The notes beneath the pieces were generated by a model. It saw only the letters and a program-made list of their open reading frames with translations. It had not been told where the DNA came from and did not search any database. From Chordicoccus furentiruminis (GTDB lineage Bacteria; Bacillota; Clostridia; Lachnospirales; Lachnospiraceae), in assembly GCF_019355395.1 (NCBI RefSeq), contig NZ_CP048829.1, forward strand, positions 248,001-312,000: a DNA stretch of 64,000 bases, written 5' to 3'. The stretch's first letter is position 1, and each line of letters starts with the position of its first letter. The translations under genes and the position numbers were made by a program. Below, piece by piece: positions 24,417 to 32,288 of this stretch.

Positions 24417-26195
24417 TCACGCATGGAACGCGGTTTCCCGGGTATTCACCTCCGCGATCTTCCCGGGATTTACCTTATACTCTCTGTCGGCGGTCATCAG
24501 CCCGTTGACCTCCTGCTCGACATCCGAAACCTGCGTGTAGCAGAATCCGCAGATCCACGGAATCTTCCGGATCGCCGTCGTGATCCGGTCGTAACGCCTG
24601 AGGAAATCCTCCTCATCCGCCACGCCGTGGCCGTAGCCCCATTCTCCCTCTCCGCGCTTCCGGAACGCGATGCCGCCGTATTCACTGATGATCACCGGCT
24701 GTCCGTGATAGCTGAAGCCATTCGCCATCGCAGACTTCCCTCGGCAGTGGTACATCTCCGTCGTCATAATCTCATCTTTATGCGTCAGATAGCGTTCAAG
24801 AAGTGTCTCTCCCTCTTCTTCATAATCGTGAAGCGTGATGATATCGGAGACGGTATGCTCCCAGCCGTCATTGACAATCACCGGTCGCATCGGATCGAAG
24901 CTCTTCGTCAGATGATAGATCGCTTCAGTAAAATGCTGCTGTGTCCGGTCCGTCTCGACGTCCGGGACGCCCCATGACTCGTTGAACGGCGTCCATGTGA
25001 TGATGGAAGGATGGCTGTAATTCTGGGCGACGACTTCCATCCACTCCTTTGTGAAGTTCCTGACTGCCTTGTCCGAGAACTGGTATGTCGCCGCCATCTC
25101 GCTCCAGACCAGCATGCCTTTCACATCGCACCAGTACAGGAAACGTTCATCCTCCACTTTCATATGTTTGCGGAGGCCGTTGAAACCAAGCTCGTGGATA
25201 CGGTCAATGTCCGTCACGAGCGCGTTCTCTGAAGGAGCCGTGAGGCCCGATTCCTTCCAGTACCCCTGGTCGAGAATCAGCCTCTGATAAAGAGGATGGC
25301 CGTTCAGCAGAATGTTGCCCTTGTCGATCCGGATCTCTCTCATACCGAAATAGGAATAAACGGTATCCAGGCACTTTCCATTCTCCGTCACCGTTACTTC
25401 CAGATCATAGAGTGCGGGCGACTCCGGGCTCCAGAGATGAACGCCCGCAGCCGTCTCGTCCGGACGGGCCACGCTGATCCGGAGCGGCGTCTGTGCAGAA
25501 GTGAGGGAACCGGTCAGCGTCGCAATCTCATGTCCTTCAAAGGAGACCTTTGCGGTCATAGCAAGGTTCCGTCCGGGCTCTTCTGCTCCTGCCACGTCTG
25601 ATTCGATTTCAAGCTCAAGACGATGAATATCCGGCGTCAGTTTCAGCGACCGGATGTACGTCTCCGGAACGCTTTCAAGCCAGACGGTCTTCCAGATGCC
25701 CGTCGTCTGAACATACCAGCATGCGAAGTTCTCATTCTGCCATCTCTGTTTTCCTCTCGGCTGCGTAAGAGCGAACGAATCATCCGCTTTCACGACGATC
25801 AGGTTGCTTCCGTCGACAATCGCATTTGTGACATCAAACGTGAAGCGCGCGTAACCGCCTTCATGTTCGCCGACGAACCGCCCGTTCACCCAGACGCGCG
25901 TCCGGTAGTCGCTCCCCTCAAAATGAATGAGGATCCGTTTTCCCGTCTCCGGGTGCATTTCCACTCTTCTCTGGTACCAGATATGGTCGTGTCGCGCCGG
26001 GTCATGAATTCCGCTCATCTCCGTCTCATAGGTGAACGGAACCAGGATCGTCTTCTGCTTTTCAAAGCCACCGGGATATCCGGAGCTCTCTCCCCGGTCA
26101 TCGTCATCAAATGCAAAATCCCATGCACCGTCCAGATTCTGCCAGTTCCGGCGGACCAGCTGCGGTCTGGGGTAGTTTTTGATATAAGTTTTCAT
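24417..26195 (-). CDS. Glycoside hydrolase family 2 enzyme (beta-glycosidase)
   Basis: A 592-residue cytosolic GH2 enzyme without signal peptide. It has the N-terminal sugar-binding jelly roll (IWYQRRVEM, FEGSDYRTRVWVNG), an immunoglobulin-like middle domain (residues about 180-285) and a TIM barrel. The acid/base is Glu406 in TPFNESWG and the nucleophile Glu505 in IISEYGG. GH2 includes beta-galactosidases, beta-glucuronidases and beta-mannosidases; I cannot choose among them. GGAGGAGA precedes the ATG. It follows the permease pair by 29 nt, so it probably hydrolyses the oligosaccharide or glycoside that this ABC system imports. Confidence 0.93.
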   Translation of the reverse strand: MKTYIKNYPRPQLVRRNWQNLDGAWDFAFDDDDRGESSGYPGGFEKQKTILVPFTYETEMSGIHDPARHDHIWYQRRVEMHPETGKRILIHFEGSDYRTRVWVNGRFVGEHEGGYARFTFDVTNAIVDGSNLIVVKADDSFALTQPRGKQRWQNENFACWYVQTTGIWKTVWLESVPETYIRSLKLTPDIHRLELEIESDVAGAEEPGRNLAMTAKVSFEGHEIATLTGSLTSAQTPLRISVARPDETAAGVHLWSPESPALYDLEVTVTENGKCLDTVYSYFGMREIRIDKGNILLNGHPLYQRLILDQGYWKESGLTAPSENALVTDIDRIHELGFNGLRKHMKVEDERFLYWCDVKGMLVWSEMAATYQFSDKAVRNFTKEWMEVVAQNYSHPSIITWTPFNESWGVPDVETDRTQQHFTEAIYHLTKSFDPMRPVIVNDGWEHTVSDIITLHDYEEEGETLLERYLTHKDEIMTTEMYHCRGKSAMANGFSYHGQPVIISEYGGIAFRKRGEGEWGYGHGVADEEDFLRRYDRITTAIRKIPWICGFCYTQVSDVEQEVNGLMTADREYKVNPGKIAEVNTRETAFHA

Positions 26196-26224
26196 GTTGT
26201 CTCCTCCAGGTCAATGATGATCCT

Positions 26225-27055
26225 TCATCCCTTGATGCTTCCGACCGTAATCCCCTCCGTGATCTGACGCTCAAAGACCAGATACAGGATGATGGCCGGA
26301 ATCGAAGCCACCATATTGGCCGTCATCGGAACCGAGTAGTTCGGGCGGGCGATGGACATGAACGTCGGCAGTCCTACCGGAAGTGTATACATATCATCGG
26401 TGAACACGCACAGCAGCGGCCACAGGTAATTGTTCCACGAACCGATGAACGACAGAATCGAGATCGTGGCGATAATCGGCCGCGAGAGCGGAAGGACAAC
26501 GGCACGGAAAATCGTAAATTCGCCGCCCCCGTCGATCCGGACCGCCTCAATCAGTTCATTGGGAAGTCCTCTGAAAAACGAGACGCAGATGACCAGATTC
26601 ATGGCTCCGGCCACGCCGGGAAGGATCAGGCCCGCGTAGGTGTTGATCAGATTCATCTTGTTCACTTCGATGAACAGCGGAACGATCGTCGCCTCGGTCG
26701 GAACGAGAAGCCCGACCATGATGTAGTAGTAAAGCGCCTTGGCCGCACGGAAACGGATCTTCGCGATCGCGTACGCGGCCATCGTTGAGATCAGAACGGT
26801 GATCACGGTGCTCAGAACCGATGTGACCAGCGAATTGATGAACCACCGGAACACGCTTGTTCCGGAAAGAATGTAGCGGTAATTGGTCAGCGTATAAGGC
26901 GGCTTGAACCAGTCCCAGATCACCGCAAACTGTTTGGACTCACTTTGAATCGAACAGAAAAAGGACCAGATGATCGGAAACAGCATGAAAAAGGCAAGCA
27001 GCAGGGATATGACGGTCAGCACCGTACCGCCGGCAGACTTCCTTGATCTGGACAT
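26225..27055 (-). CDS. Carbohydrate ABC transporter permease (CUT1, MalG-like)
   Basis: Second permease of the sugar importer, with six predicted transmembrane helices. The EAA loop is readable as ELIEAVRIDGGGEFTIFRAVVLPL. The C-terminus ends VFERQITEGITVGSIKG, typical of MalG-type subunits. The start at 27055 is favoured because AAAGGGG lies 9 nt before it; an upstream ATG at 27064 overlaps the first permease gene. No ATPase gene is present in the locus, so a shared MsmK-type ATPase elsewhere is expected. Confidence 0.93.
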   Translation of the reverse strand: MSRSRKSAGGTVLTVISLLLAFFMLFPIIWSFFCSIQSESKQFAVIWDWFKPPYTLTNYRYILSGTSVFRWFINSLVTSVLSTVITVLISTMAAYAIAKIRFRAAKALYYYIMVGLLVPTEATIVPLFIEVNKMNLINTYAGLILPGVAGAMNLVICVSFFRGLPNELIEAVRIDGGGEFTIFRAVVLPLSRPIIATISILSFIGSWNNYLWPLLCVFTDDMYTLPVGLPTFMSIARPNYSVPMTANMVASIPAIILYLVFERQITEGITVGSIKG

Positions 27056-27056
27056 A

Positions 27057-27947
27057 TCAGTCATCCCCTTTCTGCAGCTTCAGCTGAACGATCGTGCAGA
27101 CGATCAGAATCAGAAACAATGCGTAGGACATCGCAGCGGCATAGCCAAGCTTGTTCTTGTCGAACGCCTGCTGATAAATGTACATGATCAGCGGTCTTGT
27201 CTTGTTGGCCGGTCCGCCCTTCGTGATCAGCCGGATCTGTCCGAAGACCTTGAAGGACGCGATCACCTGAAGCATGATCACAAGATAGATCGTCCGCTTC
27301 AGAAGCGGAAGGGTGATCTGGAACAGTCTCTGGCGGGCATTGGCGCCGTCTACCTCGGCCGCCTCCATGATCTCCGGGGAAATGTCCTGCAGCGCCGACA
27401 GATACAGCAGCATCGGGAAGCCGAGCGTCCACCAGCCGGTCATGAAGACGATGGTGGCCCAGACAAGCTTCGGATCCTGAAGCCAGAGCGGCTCCGTCTT
27501 GGTCGTCACCGCGCCGAGCGATTCAAGAATCCCGTTGATCAGTCCGCGGTACGGCGCGAAGGTGTACTGCGCGACGTACGAAGCGACTGAGACAGAAAGG
27601 ATTCCCGGAAGATAAAAGCTGGTTCTCAGGAATCTGCGGAACCGGGTCTTTCTGTTCGCCAGCAGCGCCAGTACCAGAGACAGGATTACAACCAGAGGCA
27701 CGCAGAACACGACGAAGAGGCAGGTATGCTGAAGCGCCTCCCAGAAGTTTTTGTCTCCCAGCATCTTCTGGTAATTTCCGAGTCCGATAAAGCGCAGGCG
27801 CCCCATCAGCGACCAGTCATTCAGGCTGACCCAGACACCCTGCACGACCGGATAGATAATGAAAACCGTGAAAAGGATGAGAAACGGAAGGACGAAGGCC
27901 CAGCCCATCAGCGTTTCTCTTTTCTTGTAAACCTGTTTCGTCTTCAT
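27057..27947 (-). CDS. Carbohydrate ABC transporter permease (CUT1, MalF-like)
   Basis: First permease of the sugar importer; about 296 residues. After a short basic N-terminus the helices begin MGWAFVLPFLILFTVFIIYP, typical of UgpA/MalF-like subunits. The EAA loop is EIMEAAEVDGANARQRLFQI. I use ATG 27947, with GGGAG upstream; a TTG two codons earlier (27953) is possible. The binding-protein gene lies 99 nt upstream, and the second permease starts right at this gene's stop. Confidence 0.93.
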   Translation of the reverse strand: MKTKQVYKKRETLMGWAFVLPFLILFTVFIIYPVVQGVWVSLNDWSLMGRLRFIGLGNYQKMLGDKNFWEALQHTCLFVVFCVPLVVILSLVLALLANRKTRFRRFLRTSFYLPGILSVSVASYVAQYTFAPYRGLINGILESLGAVTTKTEPLWLQDPKLVWATIVFMTGWWTLGFPMLLYLSALQDISPEIMEAAEVDGANARQRLFQITLPLLKRTIYLVIMLQVIASFKVFGQIRLITKGGPANKTRPLIMYIYQQAFDKNKLGYAAAMSYALFLILIVCTIVQLKLQKGDD

Positions 27948-28045
27948 ATTCAATCTGCTCCCTTGTTTTCCTCTGCGGCCATGATTCCGAAAAATGCCGG
28001 GGAGAGCCTTCTCTCCCCGGCAAATCAGCGGTTCCCGAAGACCGG

Positions 28046-29443
28046 TCAGTCAAGGTTGTTGTCGATCGCCGTATAAACATTATTGTAGGCGGTGTCGAGA
28101 TCCGTCTCTCCGGTCCAGTAACCGTTGAGCGCATCGATGATCTCCGCCTTCATGCCGCCGTAATAGCTCGTGGTTCTCGGCGCATACTTGGCATGGGTCA
28201 GCTCATCGACCACATTGTATCCCTTCATCTGTTTGTACTCATCGCTCTGGTTCGCCTTCTTCGCGGACGGAATCTGACCGGATCCGGCCCAGATGATGCC
28301 GCCGTCATTCGACGCGTAGAAAAGGAATTTGGCCGCGGAGAGCGACTCGTCATCCGTTCTGTCCTTCTTGACCGGCAGAACCAGCGTGTGGGAGTCAGCC
28401 CAGCAGTACTGATTGTCACCCGTTCCGAAGAGCGCCGGAAAATCCGCATTGTTAAAGTTCAGTCCTTCTGTCTGTTCAAAGACGCCCGTCGCCCATGTAC
28501 CGGTGATGCAGAAAGCCGCCTTGCCGGCCTGGAACAGAGCCTGATGGTCATCAATCGCCGGAAGGATCAGACCGTCGTCATAGAGGCTCTTCTCCCACTC
28601 CATGACTTCCTTGCACTTGTCCTCGTCGATCGTCGTCTCGGAAGCGTCCTCGTTCACAAAATCCGCGCCGCCGTCCTGGAAATAGTCCGCGTACCACATA
28701 CGGAACGGATCGTCGCCCTGCTGTGTGATGGAAAGCGGAGAGACATCCGAAGGAAGCGCGTCCTTGCATTTCTTCAGAAGAGCGGTGAAGTCGTCCTTGC
28801 TCTTGATATTCTTCACATCATCCTCGGAGATGCCTGCCTGCTTCAGCAGGTCCAGATTGTAGTAGAGCACCTCCGCGTGCGTATCAAGCGGGATTGCGTA
28901 AATGTGGCCGTCGATGGTCACCGCGTCGATGGAAGCCTGCTCATAGTAGTCGCTCAGGTTGATGTCCATCTGCTTCAGGTAATCGTCAAGCGGTTCGATG
29001 GCTCCCGTCTCCGCCAGCTCATAGAGCTTGGAGACATGGGAGATGCCGATGTCAGGGCCGTTGCCCGTCGCGATGGCGGTCTGAAGTTTCGTATAATAAT
29101 CGTCCCAGACAAGCGTGATCGCGGTCACCGGGTGATCCGGATTCTGTGTCGAATTGTACTGATTGACAATCTTGGAGAACCACTCGCCGTCGCCGCCCGT
29201 GAAAAGTGACCACATCACAAGGTTGTTCTCGTTCACCTGCACCTTCTCGGGATTGTTGACGGTTCCGTCGCTGTTCACATCCGCATCCGCCCCGTAGGTC
29301 GCGCCTGATGTCACGCCTGCCAGCGCCTCGGCAGAAGACGTCGCCTCTGACGCGACCGCTGAATCCGCCTGAACAGCCATGCTTCCGATCATCGATACGG
29401 CCATCGCGCCGGTCAGTGCCAGACTAATCCATTTCTTCCTCAT
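28046..29443 (-). CDS. Carbohydrate ABC transporter, extracellular solute-binding protein
   Basis: A family 1 solute-binding protein of about 465 residues. The signal peptide is MRKKWISLALTGAMAVSMIG through VQADS; no lipobox cysteine is evident. The body contains NNLVMWSLFTGGDGEWFSKI, the periplasmic-fold core GNGPDIGISHVSKLYELAET and KAAFCITGTWATGVF, which match sugar binders. The start at 29443 has AAGGAGGA 6 nt upstream; the frame is open to 29524. It is the first gene of the transporter-GH2 operon, behind a strong promoter and a leader of about 145 nt with an inverted repeat and an operator-like site. Confidence 0.94.
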   Translation of the reverse strand: MRKKWISLALTGAMAVSMIGSMAVQADSAVASEATSSAEALAGVTSGATYGADADVNSDGTVNNPEKVQVNENNLVMWSLFTGGDGEWFSKIVNQYNSTQNPDHPVTAITLVWDDYYTKLQTAIATGNGPDIGISHVSKLYELAETGAIEPLDDYLKQMDINLSDYYEQASIDAVTIDGHIYAIPLDTHAEVLYYNLDLLKQAGISEDDVKNIKSKDDFTALLKKCKDALPSDVSPLSITQQGDDPFRMWYADYFQDGGADFVNEDASETTIDEDKCKEVMEWEKSLYDDGLILPAIDDHQALFQAGKAAFCITGTWATGVFEQTEGLNFNNADFPALFGTGDNQYCWADSHTLVLPVKKDRTDDESLSAAKFLFYASNDGGIIWAGSGQIPSAKKANQSDEYKQMKGYNVVDELTHAKYAPRTTSYYGGMKAEIIDALNGYWTGETDLDTAYNNVYTAIDNNLD

Positions 29444-29522
29444 GAAAGTTCCTCCTTTTCTCCCCGGTTTCCGTCCGGGATGTTTTCCCTCGTCATTTCG
29501 TTTTGTTCGCCGCGGCCACAGC

Positions 29523-29541
29523 ATACAACAGCATCATTGTT
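29523..29541. promoter_or_regulatory. Operator-like site A (downstream of the sugar-operon promoter)
   Basis: The 19-mer ATACAACAG-C-ATCA-T-TGTT matches site B (29690-29708) at 17 of 19 positions, in the same orientation. Its core CAACA...TGTTG is an imperfect dyad. It lies in the predicted leader, about 55 bp past the -10. Confidence 0.55.
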
Positions 29542-29573
29542 GCAAAATTGATGTCCTGTCAATATTTGCAACA
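29538..29573. repeat. Inverted repeat TGTTGCAAA / TTTGCAACA in the sugar-operon leader
   Basis: TGTTGCAAA (29538-29546) and TTTGCAACA (29565-29573) are exact inverted copies; pairing extends to about 13 bp with one bulge. It overlaps site A and could be a protein-binding dyad or an mRNA hairpin. Confidence 0.5.
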
Positions 29574-29594
29574 TTTCTGTCGCTTATATAATCA

Positions 29595-29623
29595 GTTATA
29601 TAGCAATAACGACGATATGTCAA
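29595..29623 (-). promoter_or_regulatory. Sigma-A promoter of the sugar ABC-GH2 operon
   Basis: On the minus strand: -35 TTGACA (29618-29623, consensus), 17 bp, -10 TATAAC (29595-29600). It is the best promoter in the window and is flanked by the two operator-like sites. Confidence 0.8.
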
Positions 29624-29689
29624 TCTATTGACTGCCAATTTTCGTCATAATATGGCTATTTTATGCTGTGAAGTGCAAATCTGTTATTT

Positions 29690-29708
29690 ATACAACAGTA
29701 TCACTGTT
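29690..29708. promoter_or_regulatory. Operator-like site B (upstream of the sugar-operon promoter)
   Basis: The 19-mer ATACAACAG-T-ATCA-C-TGTT contains a perfect dyad AACAGT-ATC-ACTGTT. It lies about 67 bp upstream of the -35 and 167 bp from site A, close to 16 helical turns. Confidence 0.55.
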
Positions 29709-29719
29709 ATATACAGGAT

Positions 29720-29754
29720 AAAAACGACCGCCGGAAACAATGATTCCGGCGGTC
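29720..29754 (-). terminator. Intrinsic terminator of the ArsR-like regulator gene
   Basis: A perfect 11-bp stem (29726-29736, 29744-29754) with a 7-nt loop, followed on the minus strand by GTTTTTATCC. It lies 25 nt after the regulator stop and separates it from the transporter promoter. Confidence 0.88.
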
Positions 29755-29779
29755 ATTCTGACTTAATCGTTTTCGCCCG

Positions 29780-30739
29780 TCATGTCAGCAGCTGGTCCGG
29801 CGTGAGGGCGTTCTGATGATACCCGATGCTCATGACGATGTCCTGTTCATAGTTTCCGAACGTCTTTCCGAACAGATTGAAGCCGCCTACGTGGCGGGCA
29901 TCCGGTTTGTTGCCGATGCAGAGTTCGACAAACGGCCGCGTTTCGGCGAACACCTCCCGGGCTGTGAGATCCGATGCTTTCTGGCGGTTCAGAAAACAGC
30001 CTTTCTCATTGACCTCGAGCACCACCAGATCACCGTACTGACTTTGCCCGCTCTGCCAGACCGGCGGGTTCAGCCGGCCGTGGAAGGCGCCGTAATCGCC
30101 CGGGCAGGTCCAGGTGGCGCACTCGACGCCATTGACCCAGAATGTCACGTCCGACTTCCAGTCCTCGCGGTACCCCGGCGCCTCCGAACAGAGTTCCATC
30201 GAAAAGCGCACACTGCGGATGGTATCGCTGACCCGCAGCGCAGTGCCGAATCGGTACGTCACGCTTCCGCGAGAGGTCCACAGAATCCCGGCGCGCTGTC
30301 TTTCCGGAAGATAAAAGCTGTACACCCGGTCTTCCATCCCGACCGGGCCCTCCGGTGCACAGAGACCGCAGGTCGGATACGGATCGACGGAGATATAGCC
30401 GCCCACCGGCATCTCCACGCTGTAAGACTCGTCCATATCGCCGTATCCTCCGACAAACTGGATATTTGTGAAATCCGGAACACGGCTGCACATCTTCGAG
30501 ACACCGTGGCGGCCCGGCTGCTCCTCCATCCGGATAAGTCCCGCCTCCTGAAGGATCTTCAGATGAAAGGCGACGGAGGACTGGGGAATTTTGAGCGCCC
30601 GGGAAATGTCGCTGATAATCATGTTGTCATGGGCGATCAGCTGAAGAATCCGGATCCGGTCAGGCGAGGAAAGCGCTCTGCCCAGTGCACAGATCGCTTC
30701 CGTATCCGAGTCGATGAAATAATTGCGGATTTTTGCCAT
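29780..30739 (-). CDS. ArsR-type HTH regulator with a large C-terminal sensory domain
   Basis: A 319-residue protein. Residues about 14-85 are a winged helix-turn-helix of ArsR type: ALGRALSSPDRIRILQLIAH, then the recognition region SRALKIPQSSVAFHLKIL. ArsR proteins are usually about 100 residues; here over 200 extra residues follow, beta-rich with many aromatics (VTFWVNGVECATWTCPGDYG, GGFNLFGKTFGNYEQDI), suggestive of a lectin-like or sugar-sensing sandwich, by inference. GAGGGG precedes the ATG. Its position directly upstream of the sugar ABC operon, in the same orientation with its own terminator, makes it the likely local regulator and the candidate ligand of sites A and B. Confidence 0.8.
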   Translation of the reverse strand: MAKIRNYFIDSDTEAICALGRALSSPDRIRILQLIAHDNMIISDISRALKIPQSSVAFHLKILQEAGLIRMEEQPGRHGVSKMCSRVPDFTNIQFVGGYGDMDESYSVEMPVGGYISVDPYPTCGLCAPEGPVGMEDRVYSFYLPERQRAGILWTSRGSVTYRFGTALRVSDTIRSVRFSMELCSEAPGYREDWKSDVTFWVNGVECATWTCPGDYGAFHGRLNPPVWQSGQSQYGDLVVLEVNEKGCFLNRQKASDLTAREVFAETRPFVELCIGNKPDARHVGGFNLFGKTFGNYEQDIVMSIGYHQNALTPDQLLT

Positions 30740-30748
30740 GCGATCCCC

Positions 30749-30958
30749 TCACTTTCCGCAGACTGTCTTTCGGCAGACGTCCTGACCGTTCCGCGTATAC
30801 GCCTCCATGGAAAACCGCTCCTTCAGCCGGAGCTGCGCCGGCTCTCCTGTCGTCGGCCCCATGATGGGATACGAAAACAGCCGTACGTCTCCAATCCGCC
30901 GGGATGCGGATATAAGATCCGGATCAATTCTTTCCTTCTGAATGCCCGCGCGCTTCAC
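30749..30958 (-). pseudogene. Possible small ORF or gene remnant before the ArsR-like regulator
   Basis: A 69-codon frame with GTG first and an internal ATG at about 30859. The codon use looks coding (GC-rich third positions) and it ends 9 nt before the regulator start. The readable part is RLFSYPIMGPTTGEPAQLRL and onward, which I do not recognise. The first codons overlap the polymerase-like gene. It could be a decayed gene end or a short leader peptide coupled to the regulator. Confidence 0.22.
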
Positions 30959-32132
30959 CGCTCTCTTTCTCCTGCGAGCCGCAGATCATGTCTCCCGCAA
31001 GCAGGACAAGCGCATCGCAGAAAAAGAACAGGAGGAAATTGTTGACAACGGAAATCAGCACAATCACACAGAACCACAGGTAGAGATACGGCTCCCTCTT
31101 CTTCCAGATCCAGAGGCCCAGCGCGGACAGAAGACCCAGAAACAGCACCGTGAAAACGGCGCCGTACACTACCGGAAGGTAGACATAGTTGCTGTCGATA
31201 TAAAGCCCTCCGGACATGGTCTTAAAGTTGACATAGCGGTTTCCCTGCAGCGTCACATGATTTCCGAACAGCCGGATCCCGTACTGATGATAGGCCGTGA
31301 CCGAAAAATCGAGGCGCGAAATCAGCGTATCGAACGAATTACGGAACGGATCGAACAGCTGCGCCTTATGGTCATACGTCCAGACCATCATCCACGTGCC
31401 TCCGAAGGCAAGCCACGGAAGCAGCAGGGCGATCCATTTCCAGATGCGTCCGCGGAACCGGAGCCACTGCCAGCGGACGGCGATGAGATAAAGCACAAGC
31501 AGGCCGCAGGCCGTAAGGACGACCAGATTCGTCGTGTGGACATACCGATAAAGCAGCACATGCGCGGCTGCCAGCAGGGCAATTTCGACGTACGTGCAGC
31601 GTTTTCCTCTCAGATACAGATAGAGGAACGTCAGTCCGAGGCAGAGGTAGGCAAAGCGGCTGTAGTAGTTGAATCCCATTCCTCTCGCGATCAGAACCCT
31701 CGTTCCGGATCCATGGTTAAACTCGTAGTTCTGCAGAATGCCCGCCTGCATGGAGCCGCAGACAAACAGCAGCACGAGAACCGTCGCCGTAAAAAGATGT
31801 GAGACAATTTTTCGAAAGGGAATTCCGTACAGAAACAGCACGAGACTCATCTGAAGAAAGAGCCGGTTGGAGCCGATTCTTTTTGAAACAAGAAGCGTCG
31901 TTCCCAGCAGGATCAGCCAGACCAGGATCTGTCTCAGCCGGTACGAATCCATCAGCAGTACTTTAAGAACCAGGCAGGCTATCACAGCCATCCAGAGAAG
32001 CCGGAACACATTCGGGCTCCAGATCGACGTATAATTGGTCGCATTCAGATTGTAATAAAACGTGTACAGGTAGAGAGCGAGGCAGCCGAAAAAAGAAGTA
32101 TCGGTACGCGTCACGGTCTGTGTCTGATTCAT
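30924..32132 (-). CDS. Polysaccharide polymerase/ligase-like polytopic membrane protein
   Basis: About 402 residues with roughly ten transmembrane helices and one larger extracytoplasmic loop (GIRLFGNHVTLQGNRYVNFK region, residues about 270-320) containing HQYG and a conserved-looking Arg/His set. This topology is that of Wzy polymerases and WaaL-type ligases, which act on lipid-linked glycans at the outer face of the membrane. Sequence alone cannot separate the two. The start at 32132 has AGGAGA 4 nt upstream. It lies downstream of the LtaS/MdoB-type gene, separated by a terminator that contains its promoter, so the pair may share a cell-surface glycan role. Confidence 0.7.
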   Translation of the reverse strand: MNQTQTVTRTDTSFFGCLALYLYTFYYNLNATNYTSIWSPNVFRLLWMAVIACLVLKVLLMDSYRLRQILVWLILLGTTLLVSKRIGSNRLFLQMSLVLFLYGIPFRKIVSHLFTATVLVLLFVCGSMQAGILQNYEFNHGSGTRVLIARGMGFNYYSRFAYLCLGLTFLYLYLRGKRCTYVEIALLAAAHVLLYRYVHTTNLVVLTACGLLVLYLIAVRWQWLRFRGRIWKWIALLLPWLAFGGTWMMVWTYDHKAQLFDPFRNSFDTLISRLDFSVTAYHQYGIRLFGNHVTLQGNRYVNFKTMSGGLYIDSNYVYLPVVYGAVFTVLFLGLLSALGLWIWKKREPYLYLWFCVIVLISVVNNFLLFFFCDALVLLAGDMICGSQEKESGEARGHSEGKN

Positions 32133-32215
32133 ATATTCTCCTGAAAATGCAGCCGCCCGCACTCACGCGCAGGGCTGTGCCGCGGAATCGTTTCATTCAG
32201 ATACCGGAGCGGATC

Positions 32216-32268
32216 AAACAAAAAGCGGCTGACTTGTGTATCAGTATAAGTCAGCCGCCTGTTTTTTT
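32216..32268. terminator. Bidirectional terminator between the LtaS-like gene and the polymerase-like gene
   Basis: A perfect 11-bp stem GCGGCTGACTT/AAGTCAGCCGC (32225-32235, 32248-32258) with T-runs on both sides: TTTTTGTTTG on the minus strand, GTTTTTTTC on the plus strand. It terminates the LtaS-like gene, whose stop is at 32289. Confidence 0.85.
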
Positions 32269-32271
32269 CAA
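32243..32271 (-). promoter_or_regulatory. Promoter of the polymerase-like gene, embedded in the terminator
   Basis: On the minus strand: -35 TTGAAA (32266-32271), 17 bp, -10 TATACT (32243-32248). The -10 forms the loop of the upstream gene's terminator hairpin and the spacer forms one arm. Confidence 0.6.
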
Positions 32272-32288
32272 TTGGAAAGGTTCTGGGA

